In this document: in pieces, positions 25,880 to 33,574 of the stretch
Position numbering within the stretch: position 1 is the stretch's first letter
Layout of the letters: every line of letters begins with the position of its first letter
NCBI GenBank assembly: GCA_964627805.1
Contig: CAZVLA010000006.1
Coordinates: 1-38,826, forward strand
DNA length: 38,826 nucleotides
From: CAZAMI01 sp964627805
GTDB taxonomy: Archaea > Thermoproteota > Thermoprotei_A > Sulfolobales > NBVN01
Direction of reading: 5' to 3'
Program-made: the position numbers and the translations under genes
The notes under the pieces: generated by a model
What the model saw: only the letters and a program-made list of their open reading frames with translations
Database searches by the model: none
What the model was told of the DNA's origin: nothing

Positions 25880-27076
25880 CTACACCCTACCCTTAATCCT
25901 AGCTACGTTATTAGCTAAGACGCTCTGAAGCCCCCATAGAGCTATGAATCCCTCAGCCAACCTCTGATCGTAGGTTGAGTTAGCTGAGTAAGTAATTAGC
26001 TTGAGGTCGTAGAGTGCGTTAGGTGATTCCCTACCTACTACGTAGGCACCACCCTTATACAGCTTAACCTTAACGACACCATCAACCCTACCCTCGACCT
26101 CATCTATGAATGCCTCAAGCGCGTGCCTTAGTGGGTCGACCCATAAGCCAGTATATACTAGGTTCGTCCATGCAGTATCTACTAACTCCTTAAATGCTAA
26201 CTCATGCTTAGTAAGTACGAACTTCTCTAAGTCCTTATGAGCTTCAATAAGGGTGATAGCTGCTGGGCACTCATAAACCTCCCTAGACTTAAGACCAACT
26301 ACCCTATCCTCAATATGGTCAATCCTACCAACACTGTGCTTACCAGCTACCTCATTTAAGTACTTAATAAGGTCTACAGGACCTAACCTCTCACCATTAA
26401 TAGCTACTGGAACACCCTTCGAGAACTCAATTAGGAGGTACTCAGGCTTATCAGGTGCTTTCTCCGGTGGTGTTGTCCAGAGGAATGCATCCTCTGGTGG
26501 CTCAGTGAATGGGTCCTCAATAGGTCCTGCCTCGATACTCCTACCCCATAAGTTCTCATCAATACTGAATACCTTCCTCTCAACCTTAATAGGTAACCCC
26601 TTCTCAACTGCGTACTTAGCTTCCCAATCCCTAGTCAGTCCCCACTCCCTAACTGGGGCTATTACCTTGAGGTTAGGGTCTAGAGCCTTAATAGTTACGT
26701 CGAACCTCACCTGATCATTACCCTTACCCGTACATCCATGAGCTACTGCGTCAGCTCCCTCCTTATGAGCTACCTCAACGAGCTTCTCAGCTATTAATGG
26801 TCTAGATAATGAACTCGATAGCGGGTACTTACCCTCGTAGAGTGCATTAGCTTTTATAGCCTTAAATACGTACTCCCTAACGAACTCCTCCTTAGCATCT
26901 ATTGTGTAGTGCTTAATAGCACCTATCTTCTCAGCTCTCCAAGCAATCTCCTCGAAGTCCTCCCTCTGACCAACATCTACGGTAACCGTAATTACCTCAG
27001 CACCTAACTTCTCAATAAGTAGGGAGAGGATTACTGAAGTATCTAAACCACCTGAGTAAGCAAGTACTACCTTCAT
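25880..27076 (-). CDS. argG: Argininosuccinate synthase
   Basis: Condenses citrulline and aspartate with ATP to argininosuccinate. The 398-residue protein has the N-type ATP pyrophosphatase loop AYSGGLDTS (6-14), the AHGCTGKGNDQVRF block that binds aspartate and citrulline, and the family-typical APVREWGLTRD and DENLWGRSIE segments. The ATG start at 27076 lies about 10 bases after the transcription start predicted from a TATA-like box at 27107-27115, implying a short leader. argH follows immediately. No other arginine genes are in the window. Confidence 0.98.
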   Translation of the reverse strand: MKVVLAYSGGLDTSVILSLLIEKLGAEVITVTVDVGQREDFEEIAWRAEKIGAIKHYTIDAKEEFVREYVFKAIKANALYEGKYPLSSSLSRPLIAEKLVEVAHKEGADAVAHGCTGKGNDQVRFDVTIKALDPNLKVIAPVREWGLTRDWEAKYAVEKGLPIKVERKVFSIDENLWGRSIEAGPIEDPFTEPPEDAFLWTTPPEKAPDKPEYLLIEFSKGVPVAINGERLGPVDLIKYLNEVAGKHSVGRIDHIEDRVVGLKSREVYECPAAITLIEAHKDLEKFVLTKHELAFKELVDTAWTNLVYTGLWVDPLRHALEAFIDEVEGRVDGVVKVKLYKGGAYVVGRESPNALYDLKLITYSANSTYDQRLAEGFIALWGLQSVLANNVARIKGRV

Positions 27077-27106
27077 ACCGACCCCTAACCACAGCTGTGC
27101 TTAGGT

Positions 27107-27115
27107 GTTTTAAGT
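27107..27115 (-). promoter_or_regulatory. Candidate TATA box for argG-argH
   Basis: The minus strand reads ACTTAAAAC about 31-39 bases before the argG ATG. Transcription would start near 27086. Just upstream lie the paired ACGTACGT repeats (27130-27162). Confidence 0.45.
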
Positions 27116-27129
27116 TGGGAGTAAGGCTT

Positions 27130-27162
27130 GTTACGTACGTAATTAATTAGTGTTACGTACGT
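27130..27162. repeat. Paired GTTACGTACGT direct repeats between argG and the ACT-domain gene
   Basis: The 11-base sequence GTTACGTACGT occurs at 27130-27140 and 27152-27162, exactly 22 bases apart (about two helical turns). Each copy contains the palindrome ACGTACGT, and AATTAATTAG lies between them. The pair is 15-55 bases upstream of the argG TATA candidate, and the right copy overlaps the stop codon of the ACT-domain gene. This arrangement suggests a dimeric operator. GTAC-rich words are common in this genome, so chance is not excluded. Confidence 0.45.
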
Positions 27163-27848
27163 GACTTACTAATGAACTTACGTGCATTCCTTATTAACTC
27201 CTCAAGAACTACGTAAGCACTTAAGGCATCCTCCCTACTCATTATTAATATAGTGTCTAGGTAGCAGGATATTATCTGAGTTATGTTTAAGCCCCTCCAC
27301 GCAAGGAGGTTTGTTATGTATGCAACAACTCCGGGTACGTATATTATGTCCTTAGGACTTATCAGTACTATCGCTGACTGATCATTAAGTACGTTAAGTA
27401 TTGCTGAATCACCTAACACCTCCCTCAACTCATTAAGTGATTCTGAAGCGAGTACTATAGTTAATCCAGTAACTCCCTGAGTTATCTGTAGGAACCTAGC
27501 ATTCCTTAACCTACGTACTAACTCACTCAACCTAGCATGACCGTACTCACGACTAACCGTAACTACTACTAAGTCAGTCTCAAGCCTTAATGCTGACTTA
27601 GCTATTACGTAGAGTACCCTATCCTCAAAACCCCTAAACTCACTCCTTAAGCTCCTAGCAACCCTAGTTAAGGCTACCTTAATAGAGTCTAGAGTAACGT
27701 CGTCCCTACCACTCAACTCCTTAACCTCACTCATTAAGTACCTAGCTAGTGCCGAGTAATTAATGACGCCAGCTAGTAAGCATGAGGTAATTGCTGGCCT
27801 ACTAAGTACTAACTTACGTACTATAGACGCTACGCTAGCCCTAGGCAA
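27153..27848 (-). CDS. ACT-domain protein, possible amino-acid-responsive regulator
   Basis: A 231-residue protein whose last 80 residues form an ACT domain, the small-ligand sensor of amino-acid enzymes and regulators. The segment SAIVLISPKDIIYVPGVVAYITNLLAWRGLNITQIISCYLDTILIMSREDALSAYVVLEELI shows the beta-alpha-beta-beta-alpha-beta pattern, but it exceeds what I can verify against a named subfamily. The N-terminal part (RKLVLSRPAITSCLLAGVINYSALARYL, then a helical region) resembles a helix-turn-helix, though weakly. A middle domain (about 95-145) looks like a second, degenerate ACT repeat. The start is TTG at 27848. It lies immediately upstream of argG on the same strand, so a role in arginine or other amino-acid control is plausible but unproven. 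Confidence 0.75.
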   Translation of the reverse strand: MPRASVASIVRKLVLSRPAITSCLLAGVINYSALARYLMSEVKELSGRDDVTLDSIKVALTRVARSLRSEFRGFEDRVLYVIAKSALRLETDLVVVTVSREYGHARLSELVRRLRNARFLQITQGVTGLTIVLASESLNELREVLGDSAILNVLNDQSAIVLISPKDIIYVPGVVAYITNLLAWRGLNITQIISCYLDTILIMSREDALSAYVVLEELIRNARKFISKSRT

Positions 27849-27900
27849 TCACACCAGCCCCGCAACCTAAATTAATTCTAAGGTAGTAATGTGTAGAAAG

Positions 27901-27926
27901 CATTTAAACTAATAAATCCCTTTAAG
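27901..27926 (+). promoter_or_regulatory. Promoter region of the S19e ribosomal gene run
   Basis: Two TATA-like words, CATTTAAACT (27901-27910) and CCCTTTAAG (27918-27926), lie 40-65 bases before the S19e ATG. A strong ribosome binding site, GGGAGGGG, follows at about 27948-27955. The first box leaves room for the site in the leader and is preferred. Confidence 0.5.
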
Positions 27927-27964
27927 TAAGGCATAAGCAGATAGTTCGGGAGGGGTCGTAGTGA

Positions 27965-28438
27965 ATGGTAACGGTTAAGGAAGTACCTGCGGATATGTTC
28001 ATTAAGGCATTAGCTAATTACTTGAAGGAGAACGTACCCGAGGTTAGGCCACCCCCTTGGGCTATGTTCGTTAAGACGGGACCTAATAGGGAGAAACCAC
28101 CTGAGGATATGGATTGGTGGTACTACAGAGCTGCTAGCATACTGAGGAAGCTCTACATAAGTGGTGAGCCGATAGGTATCGAGACATTCAGGGTTATCTA
28201 CGGTGGTCTACAGCGTAGGGGAGTAGCGCCACCCCACTTCAGGAGGGCTGGTGGTTCACACATAAGGAAGATACTTCAGCAGTTAGAGAGGGCTGGGTTA
28301 GTTACTAAGGAGGGTAATAAGGGTAGGGTACTAACCCCTAGGGGTAGGAGCTTACTTGATAAGATAGCTTACGAGGTGTTTGAGGAGGCCGTAAAGCATA
28401 TTCCTGAACTTAAGAAGTATAGAGGGGGAAGTAGGTAG
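27965..28438 (+). CDS. rps19e: Ribosomal protein S19e
   Basis: Small-subunit protein shared by archaea and eukaryotes, needed for late 30S maturation. The 157-residue length is normal. Diagnostic segments are VPADMFIKALANYLKENV, DMDWWYYRAASILRKLYI (the conserved aromatic helix), and VIYGGLQRRGVAPPHFRRAGGSHIRKILQQLERAGLV, a winged helix ending in KGRVLTPRGRSLLD. The ATG start has GGGAGGGG upstream. It is the first gene of a rightward translation run; its stop overlaps the PDCD5 start by one base. Confidence 0.98.
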   Translation: MVTVKEVPADMFIKALANYLKENVPEVRPPPWAMFVKTGPNREKPPEDMDWWYYRAASILRKLYISGEPIGIETFRVIYGGLQRRGVAPPHFRRAGGSHIRKILQQLERAGLVTKEGNKGRVLTPRGRSLLDKIAYEVFEEAVKHIPELKKYRGGSR

Positions 28439-28791
28439 TGTCTCAAGAGTACTACGACGAGGAGCTAGAGGAGATTAAGCGTAGGCAGTACGAGGAGTTA
28501 CTTAGGAAGCTTCAGGAGGAGCGTAGGCGTAAGGAGGAGGAGATGGCTAGGGAGGCTCAGAGGCAGGCAATTCTTAGGAGGATATTAACCCCTAAGGCTA
28601 GGGAGAGGCTCTACAACGTAAGTCTAGTACGTCCTGAGTTAGCTAGGGCTGTTGAGGACTACTTAATAAACCTAGCACTAGCTGGTAGGATTAAGGGTGT
28701 CATAGATGATGATACCTTAAAAGCAATACTCCTAGAACTTGATTCTAGGAGTAGGAGGGACTACAGGATAGTCATTAGGGAGAAGAGGTGA
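28438..28791 (+). CDS. PDCD5-family DNA-binding protein
   Basis: A 117-residue helical protein of the PDCD5/TFAR19 family. Its role in archaea is unclear; relatives bind DNA or prefoldin. The N-terminal half is a very charged helix (EELEEIKRRQYEELLRKLQEE, continuing with EERRRKEEEMAREAQ), and the core has LRRILTPKARERLYNVSLVRPELARAVEDYLINLALAGRI, the diagnostic triple-helix motif. The start is GTG, sharing one base with the S19e stop. The position between S19e and L39e is the usual crenarchaeal arrangement. Confidence 0.96.
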   Translation: MSQEYYDEELEEIKRRQYEELLRKLQEERRRKEEEMAREAQRQAILRRILTPKARERLYNVSLVRPELARAVEDYLINLALAGRIKGVIDDDTLKAILLELDSRSRRDYRIVIREKR

Positions 28792-28796
28792 GTTAG

Positions 28797-28955
28797 GTGG
28801 CTAGGAATAAGCACGTAGCTAGGAAGTTGAGGTTAGCTAGGGCATACAAATCAAACTCAGCCCTACCCGTGTGGGTAGTGGTTAAGTCATTAAGGAAGGT
28901 ACCCTTCAGGCCGAGGCTCAGGCATTGGAGGAGGTCTAAGTTAAAGAACGTATGA
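28797..28955 (+). CDS. rpl39e: Ribosomal protein L39e
   Basis: A 52-residue basic large-subunit protein that lines the peptide exit tunnel. Translation from GTG at 28797 gives ARNKHVARKLRLARAYKSNS, then ALPVWVVVKSLRKVPFRPRL, then RHWRRSKLKNV. The NSALPVWV and RHWRRSKL blocks are invariant family signatures. It starts 5 bases after the PDCD5 stop and ends 1 base before the L31e start. Confidence 0.98.
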   Translation: MARNKHVARKLRLARAYKSNSALPVWVVVKSLRKVPFRPRLRHWRRSKLKNV

Positions 28956-28956
28956 G

Positions 28957-29292
28957 GTGTTTAGGGTGTCTGAGCGTATATACGTGGTAAACCTGTCTAG
29001 GGTCTACTGGAGCGGTAGGAGGAGGAGAGGCCCTAGAGCTATTAAGGAGATACGTGAGTTCATAGCTAGGCACACGAAGGCTGAGAGGGTAATTATTGAT
29101 GAGTCAATAAATGCTTACATATTCAAGTACGCATACGATAAACCGCCTAGGAGAGTAGCTGTTAGGGTACTACCTATAGATAGTGAAGGTAAGGTAGTTA
29201 AGGCTGTGTTAGCGGTACCTATAGAGACTCAGCAAGTAAGTAGTAAGGAGGGTGGGGAGGTTAAGGAAGGGAGTCCCTCCCCTAAGGAGTGA
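28957..29292 (+). CDS. rpl31e: Ribosomal protein L31e
   Basis: Large-subunit protein near the exit tunnel. The core of about 90 residues has ERIYVVNLSRVYWSGRRRRGPRAIKEIREFIARHTKAERVIIDESINAYIF followed by KPPRRVAVRVLPID; the basic GRRRRGPRAIKEIR patch contacts rRNA. An acidic/serine tail (QQVSSKEGGEVKEGSPSPKE) extends beyond the usual end, making it 111 residues. The start is GTG, 1 base after the L39e stop. Confidence 0.98.
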   Translation: MFRVSERIYVVNLSRVYWSGRRRRGPRAIKEIREFIARHTKAERVIIDESINAYIFKYAYDKPPRRVAVRVLPIDSEGKVVKAVLAVPIETQQVSSKEGGEVKEGSPSPKE

Positions 29293-29306
29293 GAGGTAAT
29301 GACTAA

Positions 29307-29975
29307 ATGCCGCTGGATAAGCTACGTGTTTTTGGTAACCCGAACATAGGTGTGTACATATTCACTAATAATAAGGTCGCTTTAGTACCTAAGGGCGTGA
29401 CTCCTCAAGTACGTGAGAAGGTAGCTAATACGTTAGGTGTTGAGGTTATTGAGGCTCAAGTAGCTGGTACCCCACTACTAGGTGTTTTCGTAGCTGGTAA
29501 TGATAACGCTATACTACTACCTAGCATAGCTAGGGATGAGGAGGTTAGTGAGTTAATTGAGTTGGGTCTTAAGGTAGTAGTAATTGATACTAAGTACACA
29601 GCATTAGGTAACGTAGTCTTAAGTAATAGTAAGGCAGCGGTACTCTACGAGGGATTCAGTAATGATGAGGTTAGTAAGATCGTGGATGCGTTAGGTGTTA
29701 GTAAGTACGTTAAGAGGAGGTTCGGGGACATAGTAACGGTGGGTTCAGCAGCCGTAGTTACTGATAAGGGGGCTGTAGTCCATCCGGACTTAAGTGATGA
29801 GGACATCAAGTTTATTTCCGAGTTCTTCGACGTAGTAGCTGACGTAGGTACGGTTAACTTCGGTGTAGCATTTATTAAGACCGGCCTCGTAGCCAATAAC
29901 TACGGGGCCTTAGTAGGAGAGAGGACTACGGGCCCCGAGATAATGAGGATAACTAAGGCATTGGGTGTGGGGTGA
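29307..29975 (+). CDS. eif6: Translation initiation factor aIF6
   Basis: A 222-residue anti-association factor that binds the large subunit near L23/L14 and prevents premature joining of subunits. The fold is five repeated beta-alpha units; FGNPNIGVYIFTNNKVALVPKG and later NSKAAVLYEGFSNDEVSKI, GSAAVVTDKGAVVHPDLSDED, and VNFGVAFIKTGLVANNYGALVG are repeat signatures. The ATG at 29307 is preferred because the ATG at 29299 is in another frame. Its last bases overlap the L18Ae start by 4. Confidence 0.98.
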   Translation: MPLDKLRVFGNPNIGVYIFTNNKVALVPKGVTPQVREKVANTLGVEVIEAQVAGTPLLGVFVAGNDNAILLPSIARDEEVSELIELGLKVVVIDTKYTALGNVVLSNSKAAVLYEGFSNDEVSKIVDALGVSKYVKRRFGDIVTVGSAAVVTDKGAVVHPDLSDEDIKFISEFFDVVADVGTVNFGVAFIKTGLVANNYGALVGERTTGPEIMRITKALGVG

Positions 29976-30250
29976 GGTACGTGCCTGAACGTGAGGTGAA
30001 GGTGTATAGGGTAAGTGGTGTAGCGCTATTCAGTCCAGATAGGATTAGGGTTTGGCAGCCATTCACGATAGACGTTAGGGCTGTTAAGAAGGAGGACGCC
30101 ATAGAGAAGGTACTGTCTGAGCTAGGGAGTAGGCATAAGCTTAAGAGGTACCACATAAGGATACTGGACGTTAAGGAGATAAGGCCTGAGGAGGCTAAGT
30201 ATAAGTACATCAAGAAGCTAGAAGAGATTAGAGGATGGTATATTGAGTAA
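29972..30250 (+). CDS. rpl18a: Ribosomal protein L18Ae (LX)
   Basis: A 92-residue large-subunit protein of the L18Ae/LX family. Landmarks are VYRVSGVALFSPDRIRVWQPFTIDVRAVKKEDAIEKVLSELGSRHKLKR and HIRILDVKEIRPEEAK. The start is GTG overlapping the aIF6 stop (GTGA), and the 3' end overlaps the prefoldin gene by 8 bases, indicating one polycistronic message. Confidence 0.97.
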   Translation: MRYVPEREVKVYRVSGVALFSPDRIRVWQPFTIDVRAVKKEDAIEKVLSELGSRHKLKRYHIRILDVKEIRPEEAKYKYIKKLEEIRGWYIE

Positions 30251-30710
30251 GGAACCTCAACCACGTAAGGTAATCGCAGTACCTCTTGAGAGTGTATTAG
30301 CTGAGTTAGGTGAGTTACGTAAGTATATTGAGGCTTTACAAGCTCAGATAGATCAAGTAAGTAGTGAGTTGGAGGACGTAATAGCTAGTAGGAACTTAAT
30401 ATCTGAACTCAAGACCAGTAAGCCCGATGAGTTATTCATGCCCTCAGATAGGAGGGGCTTAGTACTCATTAGGGCTAAGCCATTAAGTAAGGATAAGGTA
30501 GTTATCCACGTAGGTGTTAATTACTACGTAGAGATGGGTTTAGAGGAGGCTATGGAGGTATTGAGTAGGATTGAGAGGGAGGGTAAGGAAGTACTAGCTA
30601 CTCTCCAGAGGGAGTTAAATAATGCATTAACGTACTACCAACAACTACAGGGGCTAGTATCTCAAGCCCTATCACGTAGGGGAGGTACTGGGGTTTCTAA
30701 AGGTACTTAA
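30243..30710 (+). CDS. pfdA: Prefoldin alpha subunit
   Basis: Subunit of the hexameric prefoldin (GimC) chaperone that hands unfolded proteins to the thermosome. The 155-residue protein has two long coiled-coil helices (about 10-50 and 105-145) flanking the beta-hairpin core DELFMPSDRRGLVLIRAKPLSKDKVVIHVGVNYYVEM, with the usual conserved GVNYYVEM block. The start is TTG, overlapping L18Ae by 8 bases. The C-terminus is Ser/Gly/Thr-rich. Confidence 0.95.
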   Translation: MSKEPQPRKVIAVPLESVLAELGELRKYIEALQAQIDQVSSELEDVIASRNLISELKTSKPDELFMPSDRRGLVLIRAKPLSKDKVVIHVGVNYYVEMGLEEAMEVLSRIEREGKEVLATLQRELNNALTYYQQLQGLVSQALSRRGGTGVSKGT

Positions 30711-30714
30711 GGTA

Positions 30715-30722
30715 GTTTAATA
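30715..30722 (+). promoter_or_regulatory. Candidate TATA box for ftsY and downstream genes
   Basis: GTTTAATA is in the 68-base gap before the ftsY TTG start. Transcription about 25 bases downstream leaves a leader containing GAGGTGGTAG at 30766-30775. Confidence 0.4.
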
Positions 30723-30778
30723 CCCTTCATTAATACATACCCCATAGGGTAGGGAATGAGTCGCTGAGGTGGTAGGTA

Positions 30779-31699
30779 TTGGTATTTAGTAAGTTAAGGG
30801 ATGTTTTCTCAAGATTAGGTAAGAAGGTAGGTGAGGTAGTAGCTACTAAGGAGTTAAGTAGGGAGGACTTCGAGGAGATATTCTCTGACATCGAGCTTGA
30901 GTTAATTGAGGGTGACGTAGCCGTAGATGCTGTTGAGTTACTTAAGGAGGCACTAGCCAGTAAGTTAGTAGGTATTAAGGTAAGTCGATTCGGTAAGTCA
31001 GCTCATGAGGAGGTAGTTAATAGGATTAAGGAAGCCATACATGAGCTACTTAAGAAGGGGGTCTTCGGTAGGGACATTACTGAGTTAGTTAGGGAGGGTA
31101 GTAAGCCCTACGTAATAGTCTTCATGGGTGTTAATGGAGTAGGTAAGACAACCACTATAGCTAAGGTAGCTTACAGGTTAATTAAGGGTGGTCTTAAGCC
31201 AGTAATCGTAGCCGCCGATACCTTCAGAGCGGGTGCGCAGGAGCAGTTAAGGATTCATGCTGAGAGGTTGGGGGTACCGTTCATTAAGGGTAAGTACGGT
31301 GCTGACCCAGCAGCGGTTGCTAAGGACGGCGTCATATACGCTAGTAAGCACGGGTTGGATGCGGTACTAATAGATACTGCTGGTAGGATGCATACGGACG
31401 TTGACTTAATGAATGAGATTAGGAAGGTTGTTAGGGTCGTTAAGCCTAACCTAAAGATCCTAGTACTTGATGCGTTAACAGGTAATGACGCTATAGAGCA
31501 GGCTAGGTGGTTTGATAAGGCTGTAGGTGTTGATGCTGTAGTACTTACTAAGTTAGATGCTGATGCTAAGGGAGGGTCTGCACTCAGTATAATACTAGCT
31601 ATCGGTAAGCCTATAATCTACGTAGGTACTGGGCAGGGGTATGATGATCTAGACCCTTACGACCCGGATGTAATACTTAATAAGCTATTTACTAAGTAG
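30779..31699 (+). CDS. ftsY: Signal recognition particle receptor FtsY
   Basis: SRP GTPase that docks ribosome-nascent chains at the membrane. The 306-residue protein has the N domain (about 1-105) with helices rich in charged residues and the G domain with P-loop GVNGVGKTTT (117-126), ADTFRAGAQEQL (switch region), DTAGR (about 199-203), TKLDADAKGG and the closing GQGYDDL. The start is TTG behind GAGGTGGTAG. It is followed by secE after 10 bases, so targeting and translocation genes are coupled. Its N-terminus is short, without the long acidic A domain of bacterial FtsY. Confidence 0.98.
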   Translation: MVFSKLRDVFSRLGKKVGEVVATKELSREDFEEIFSDIELELIEGDVAVDAVELLKEALASKLVGIKVSRFGKSAHEEVVNRIKEAIHELLKKGVFGRDITELVREGSKPYVIVFMGVNGVGKTTTIAKVAYRLIKGGLKPVIVAADTFRAGAQEQLRIHAERLGVPFIKGKYGADPAAVAKDGVIYASKHGLDAVLIDTAGRMHTDVDLMNEIRKVVRVVKPNLKILVLDALTGNDAIEQARWFDKAVGVDAVVLTKLDADAKGGSALSIILAIGKPIIYVGTGQGYDDLDPYDPDVILNKLFTK

Positions 31700-31709
31700 G
31701 GTACAGCTG

Positions 31710-31892
31710 GTGATTGGGTTGGTGAGTCTAAGGAGGACGTTTGAGATGTGGCGTAGGATACTAACGATAGCTGAGAAGCCAGAGCCTGATGAGTATAAGT
31801 TAATCCTGAAGATAACGTTAGCTGGTATATTCTTAGTAGGTGTTGTTGGGTTCCTAATACACCTAGCACTAACGATGTTCCAAGGTGTCTAG
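31710..31892 (+). CDS. secE: Preprotein translocase subunit SecE (Sec61 gamma)
   Basis: A 60-residue single-span translocon subunit. An amphipathic N-terminal helix (RRTFEMWRRILTIAEKPEPDEYKLILK) lies on the membrane and a C-terminal helix, ITLAGIFLVGVVGFLIHLAL, crosses it. This is the standard SecE/Sec61 gamma layout. GTG at 31710 is used; in-frame TTG at 31719 or GTG at 31722 is also possible. The Spt5 gene begins at its 3' end, the usual secE-nusG pairing. Confidence 0.95.
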   Translation: MIGLVSLRRTFEMWRRILTIAEKPEPDEYKLILKITLAGIFLVGVVGFLIHLALTMFQGV

Positions 31893-31893
31893 G

Positions 31894-32409
31894 ATGTCAG
31901 GTAATGAGGGGAGTGAGGTAAGTAGTGGGGAGGAGGCTAAGGTCAGGAGGGTTAGGGCCCCAGCACTTAAGTACGTAGTACTTAGGACTACAGCTGGTCA
32001 GGAGACTAACGTAGCCTTAATGCTTGAGGCTAGTGCTAGGGCCATAGGTACTAAGGGTATATACTCAATAATCGTACCACCTGAGATTAAGGGCTACATA
32101 ATAATTGAGACGGAGGGTCTACACGTTGTTCATAGGGTAGCTAGGGACATTAAGCACGTTAAGGGTAAGGCTATGGGGTCATTAAGGAGGGAGGAGGTTG
32201 AGAGGTTAATTAAGGTTAAGCCACCTATTGAGGAGCTTAAGCCTGGAGACATGGTTGAGATAGTGTCCGGCCCGTTCAAAGGCTTAAAAGCCTCAGTAAT
32301 TTCTGTAGACGTGCAGAAGAACCTCGTAACACTCAACATACTCGAGGCCTCCTTCAAGATGGAGGCCACCATACCCGCAGATAATGTGAGACCACTCAAG
32401 AGGAAGTGA
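31894..32409 (+). CDS. spt5: Transcription elongation factor Spt5 (NusG-like)
   Basis: Archaeal Spt5 of about 171 residues that clamps RNA polymerase with Spt4 for processive elongation. After an acidic N-terminus there is the NGN domain (KYVVLRTTAGQETNVALMLEA up to about 95) and the KOW domain (ELKPGDMVEIVSGPFKGLKASV). The longest frame starts with GTG at 31885, but ATG at 31894 is preferred because AGGTG lies about 7 bases upstream. It overlaps the L11 start by 4 bases. Confidence 0.96.
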   Translation: MSGNEGSEVSSGEEAKVRRVRAPALKYVVLRTTAGQETNVALMLEASARAIGTKGIYSIIVPPEIKGYIIIETEGLHVVHRVARDIKHVKGKAMGSLRREEVERLIKVKPPIEELKPGDMVEIVSGPFKGLKASVISVDVQKNLVTLNILEASFKMEATIPADNVRPLKRK

Positions 32410-32924
32410 TGGGTATGCCGTGGAGAATAATTAGGGCTAGGGTAAAGGGTGGTAACGCCTCACCCGCACCACCCTTAGGACCAGCTATTAGTCAGTATGG
32501 GTTAGATACTAATGAAGTAATTAATAAGATTAACGAAGCTACTAAGGACTATAAGGACATTGAAGTAACCGTCGAGATAAGGGTTAATCCAGACACTAAG
32601 GAGTACAGCATAAGTGTTAAGTCACCAACAACTACCTCACTACTGCTTAAGTTCGCGGGTGCTTCACAACCATCCGGTGACCCGGCCCACCAGAAGGTAG
32701 GTGATATATCGTTTGAGGACGTGGTTAAGGTAGCTCTACTTAAGAAGAACGACTTAAACGCTAAGTCACTTAAGGCAGCCGTTAAGACTATACTCTCTAG
32801 CGCAGCTACTATAGGGTTAACGGTTGATGGTAAGGAACCTAAGTTAGTTGTTAGGGAGGTCTCTGAAGGTAAGTACGACTCAATACTACTTAAATACGAG
32901 GATGAATGGAGAAAGGGTAGGTGA
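32406..32924 (+). CDS. rpl11: Ribosomal protein L11
   Basis: A 172-residue protein forming the base of the large-subunit stalk and the GTPase-associated region. The N-terminal domain has RARVKGGNASPAPPLGPAISQYGL, the factor-interacting proline-rich loop; the C-terminal RNA-binding domain includes SPTTTSLLLKFAGA and KSLKAAVKTILSSAATIGLTV. Possible starts are GTG 32406, ATG 32409 or ATG 32415. It overlaps Spt5 and L1 by 4 bases on each side. Confidence 0.98.
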   Translation: MMGMPWRIIRARVKGGNASPAPPLGPAISQYGLDTNEVINKINEATKDYKDIEVTVEIRVNPDTKEYSISVKSPTTTSLLLKFAGASQPSGDPAHQKVGDISFEDVVKVALLKKNDLNAKSLKAAVKTILSSAATIGLTVDGKEPKLVVREVSEGKYDSILLKYEDEWRKGR

Positions 32925-33574
32925 TTGGGGTGGTACTGACTAAGGAGGCAGTCATTGATGCCGTTAAGAAGGCTATTGAGTTAGGTAGGGGTAGGAGGTT
33001 TAGGCAGTCAGTTGAGTTAATAGTTACTTTCAGGGGTTTCCACCGTAAAGCACCTGAGATTAAGTTCAGGGACGCTATAGTACTTCCTAAGGGATTAGGT
33101 AAGGAGCCTAAGGTGTTAGTAGTAGCTAATGGTGACATGTTGATTAAGGCTAGGGAGTTAGGTATTGATACGTTAAGTGATGAGGAGCTTAAGAACCTTA
33201 GTAGGAGAGAGGCTAAGAAGTTAGCACGTAAGTATGACTGGGTACTCGTTAAGGCTGACTTAATGGTGTTTGCTGGTAGGATATTAGGTCCTGCGTTAGG
33301 ACCTAGGGGTAAGTTCCCGATACCGGTGCCCGTGAATGCTGATATAGGTGCTGTCGTGAAGAGGTATAAAGTAACTACTAGGTTAAGGAATAAGGAGCAG
33401 TTATGGGTTGGTTGTAGAGTAGGTACGGAGGATATGGACCCGAACGACATAGCTGAAAACATCATGACTGTTTTAGAACATATTAAGTCAAAGATTAAGA
33501 GACCACTCGAATCAGCTACTAAGATATACGTAAAAACAACTATGGGTCCACCTGTTGAGGTGATGATGCAGTGA
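32921..33574 (+). CDS. rpl1: Ribosomal protein L1
   Basis: A 217-residue protein of the L1 stalk, with two domains. Landmarks are FRQSVELIVTFRGF, the hinge LVKADLMVFAGRILGPALGPRGKFPIPVPVNADIGAVV (the diagnostic GRILGPALGPRGKFP block) and KIYVKTTMGPPVEV. In archaea L1 often represses its own operon by binding its mRNA; I did not identify a mimic site here. GTG at 32921 overlaps the L11 stop; GTG at 32930 is another option. It overlaps L10 by 4 bases. Confidence 0.98.
   Translation: MIGVVLTKEAVIDAVKKAIELGRGRRFRQSVELIVTFRGFHRKAPEIKFRDAIVLPKGLGKEPKVLVVANGDMLIKARELGIDTLSDEELKNLSRREAKKLARKYDWVLVKADLMVFAGRILGPALGPRGKFPIPVPVNADIGAVVKRYKVTTRLRNKEQLWVGCRVGTEDMDPNDIAENIMTVLEHIKSKIKRPLESATKIYVKTTMGPPVEVMMQ

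Noticed and set aside
32890..33465. 191-residue open frame antisense to L1
   Set aside because: It mirrors the strongly biased L1 coding strand; L1 is unambiguous on the plus strand.
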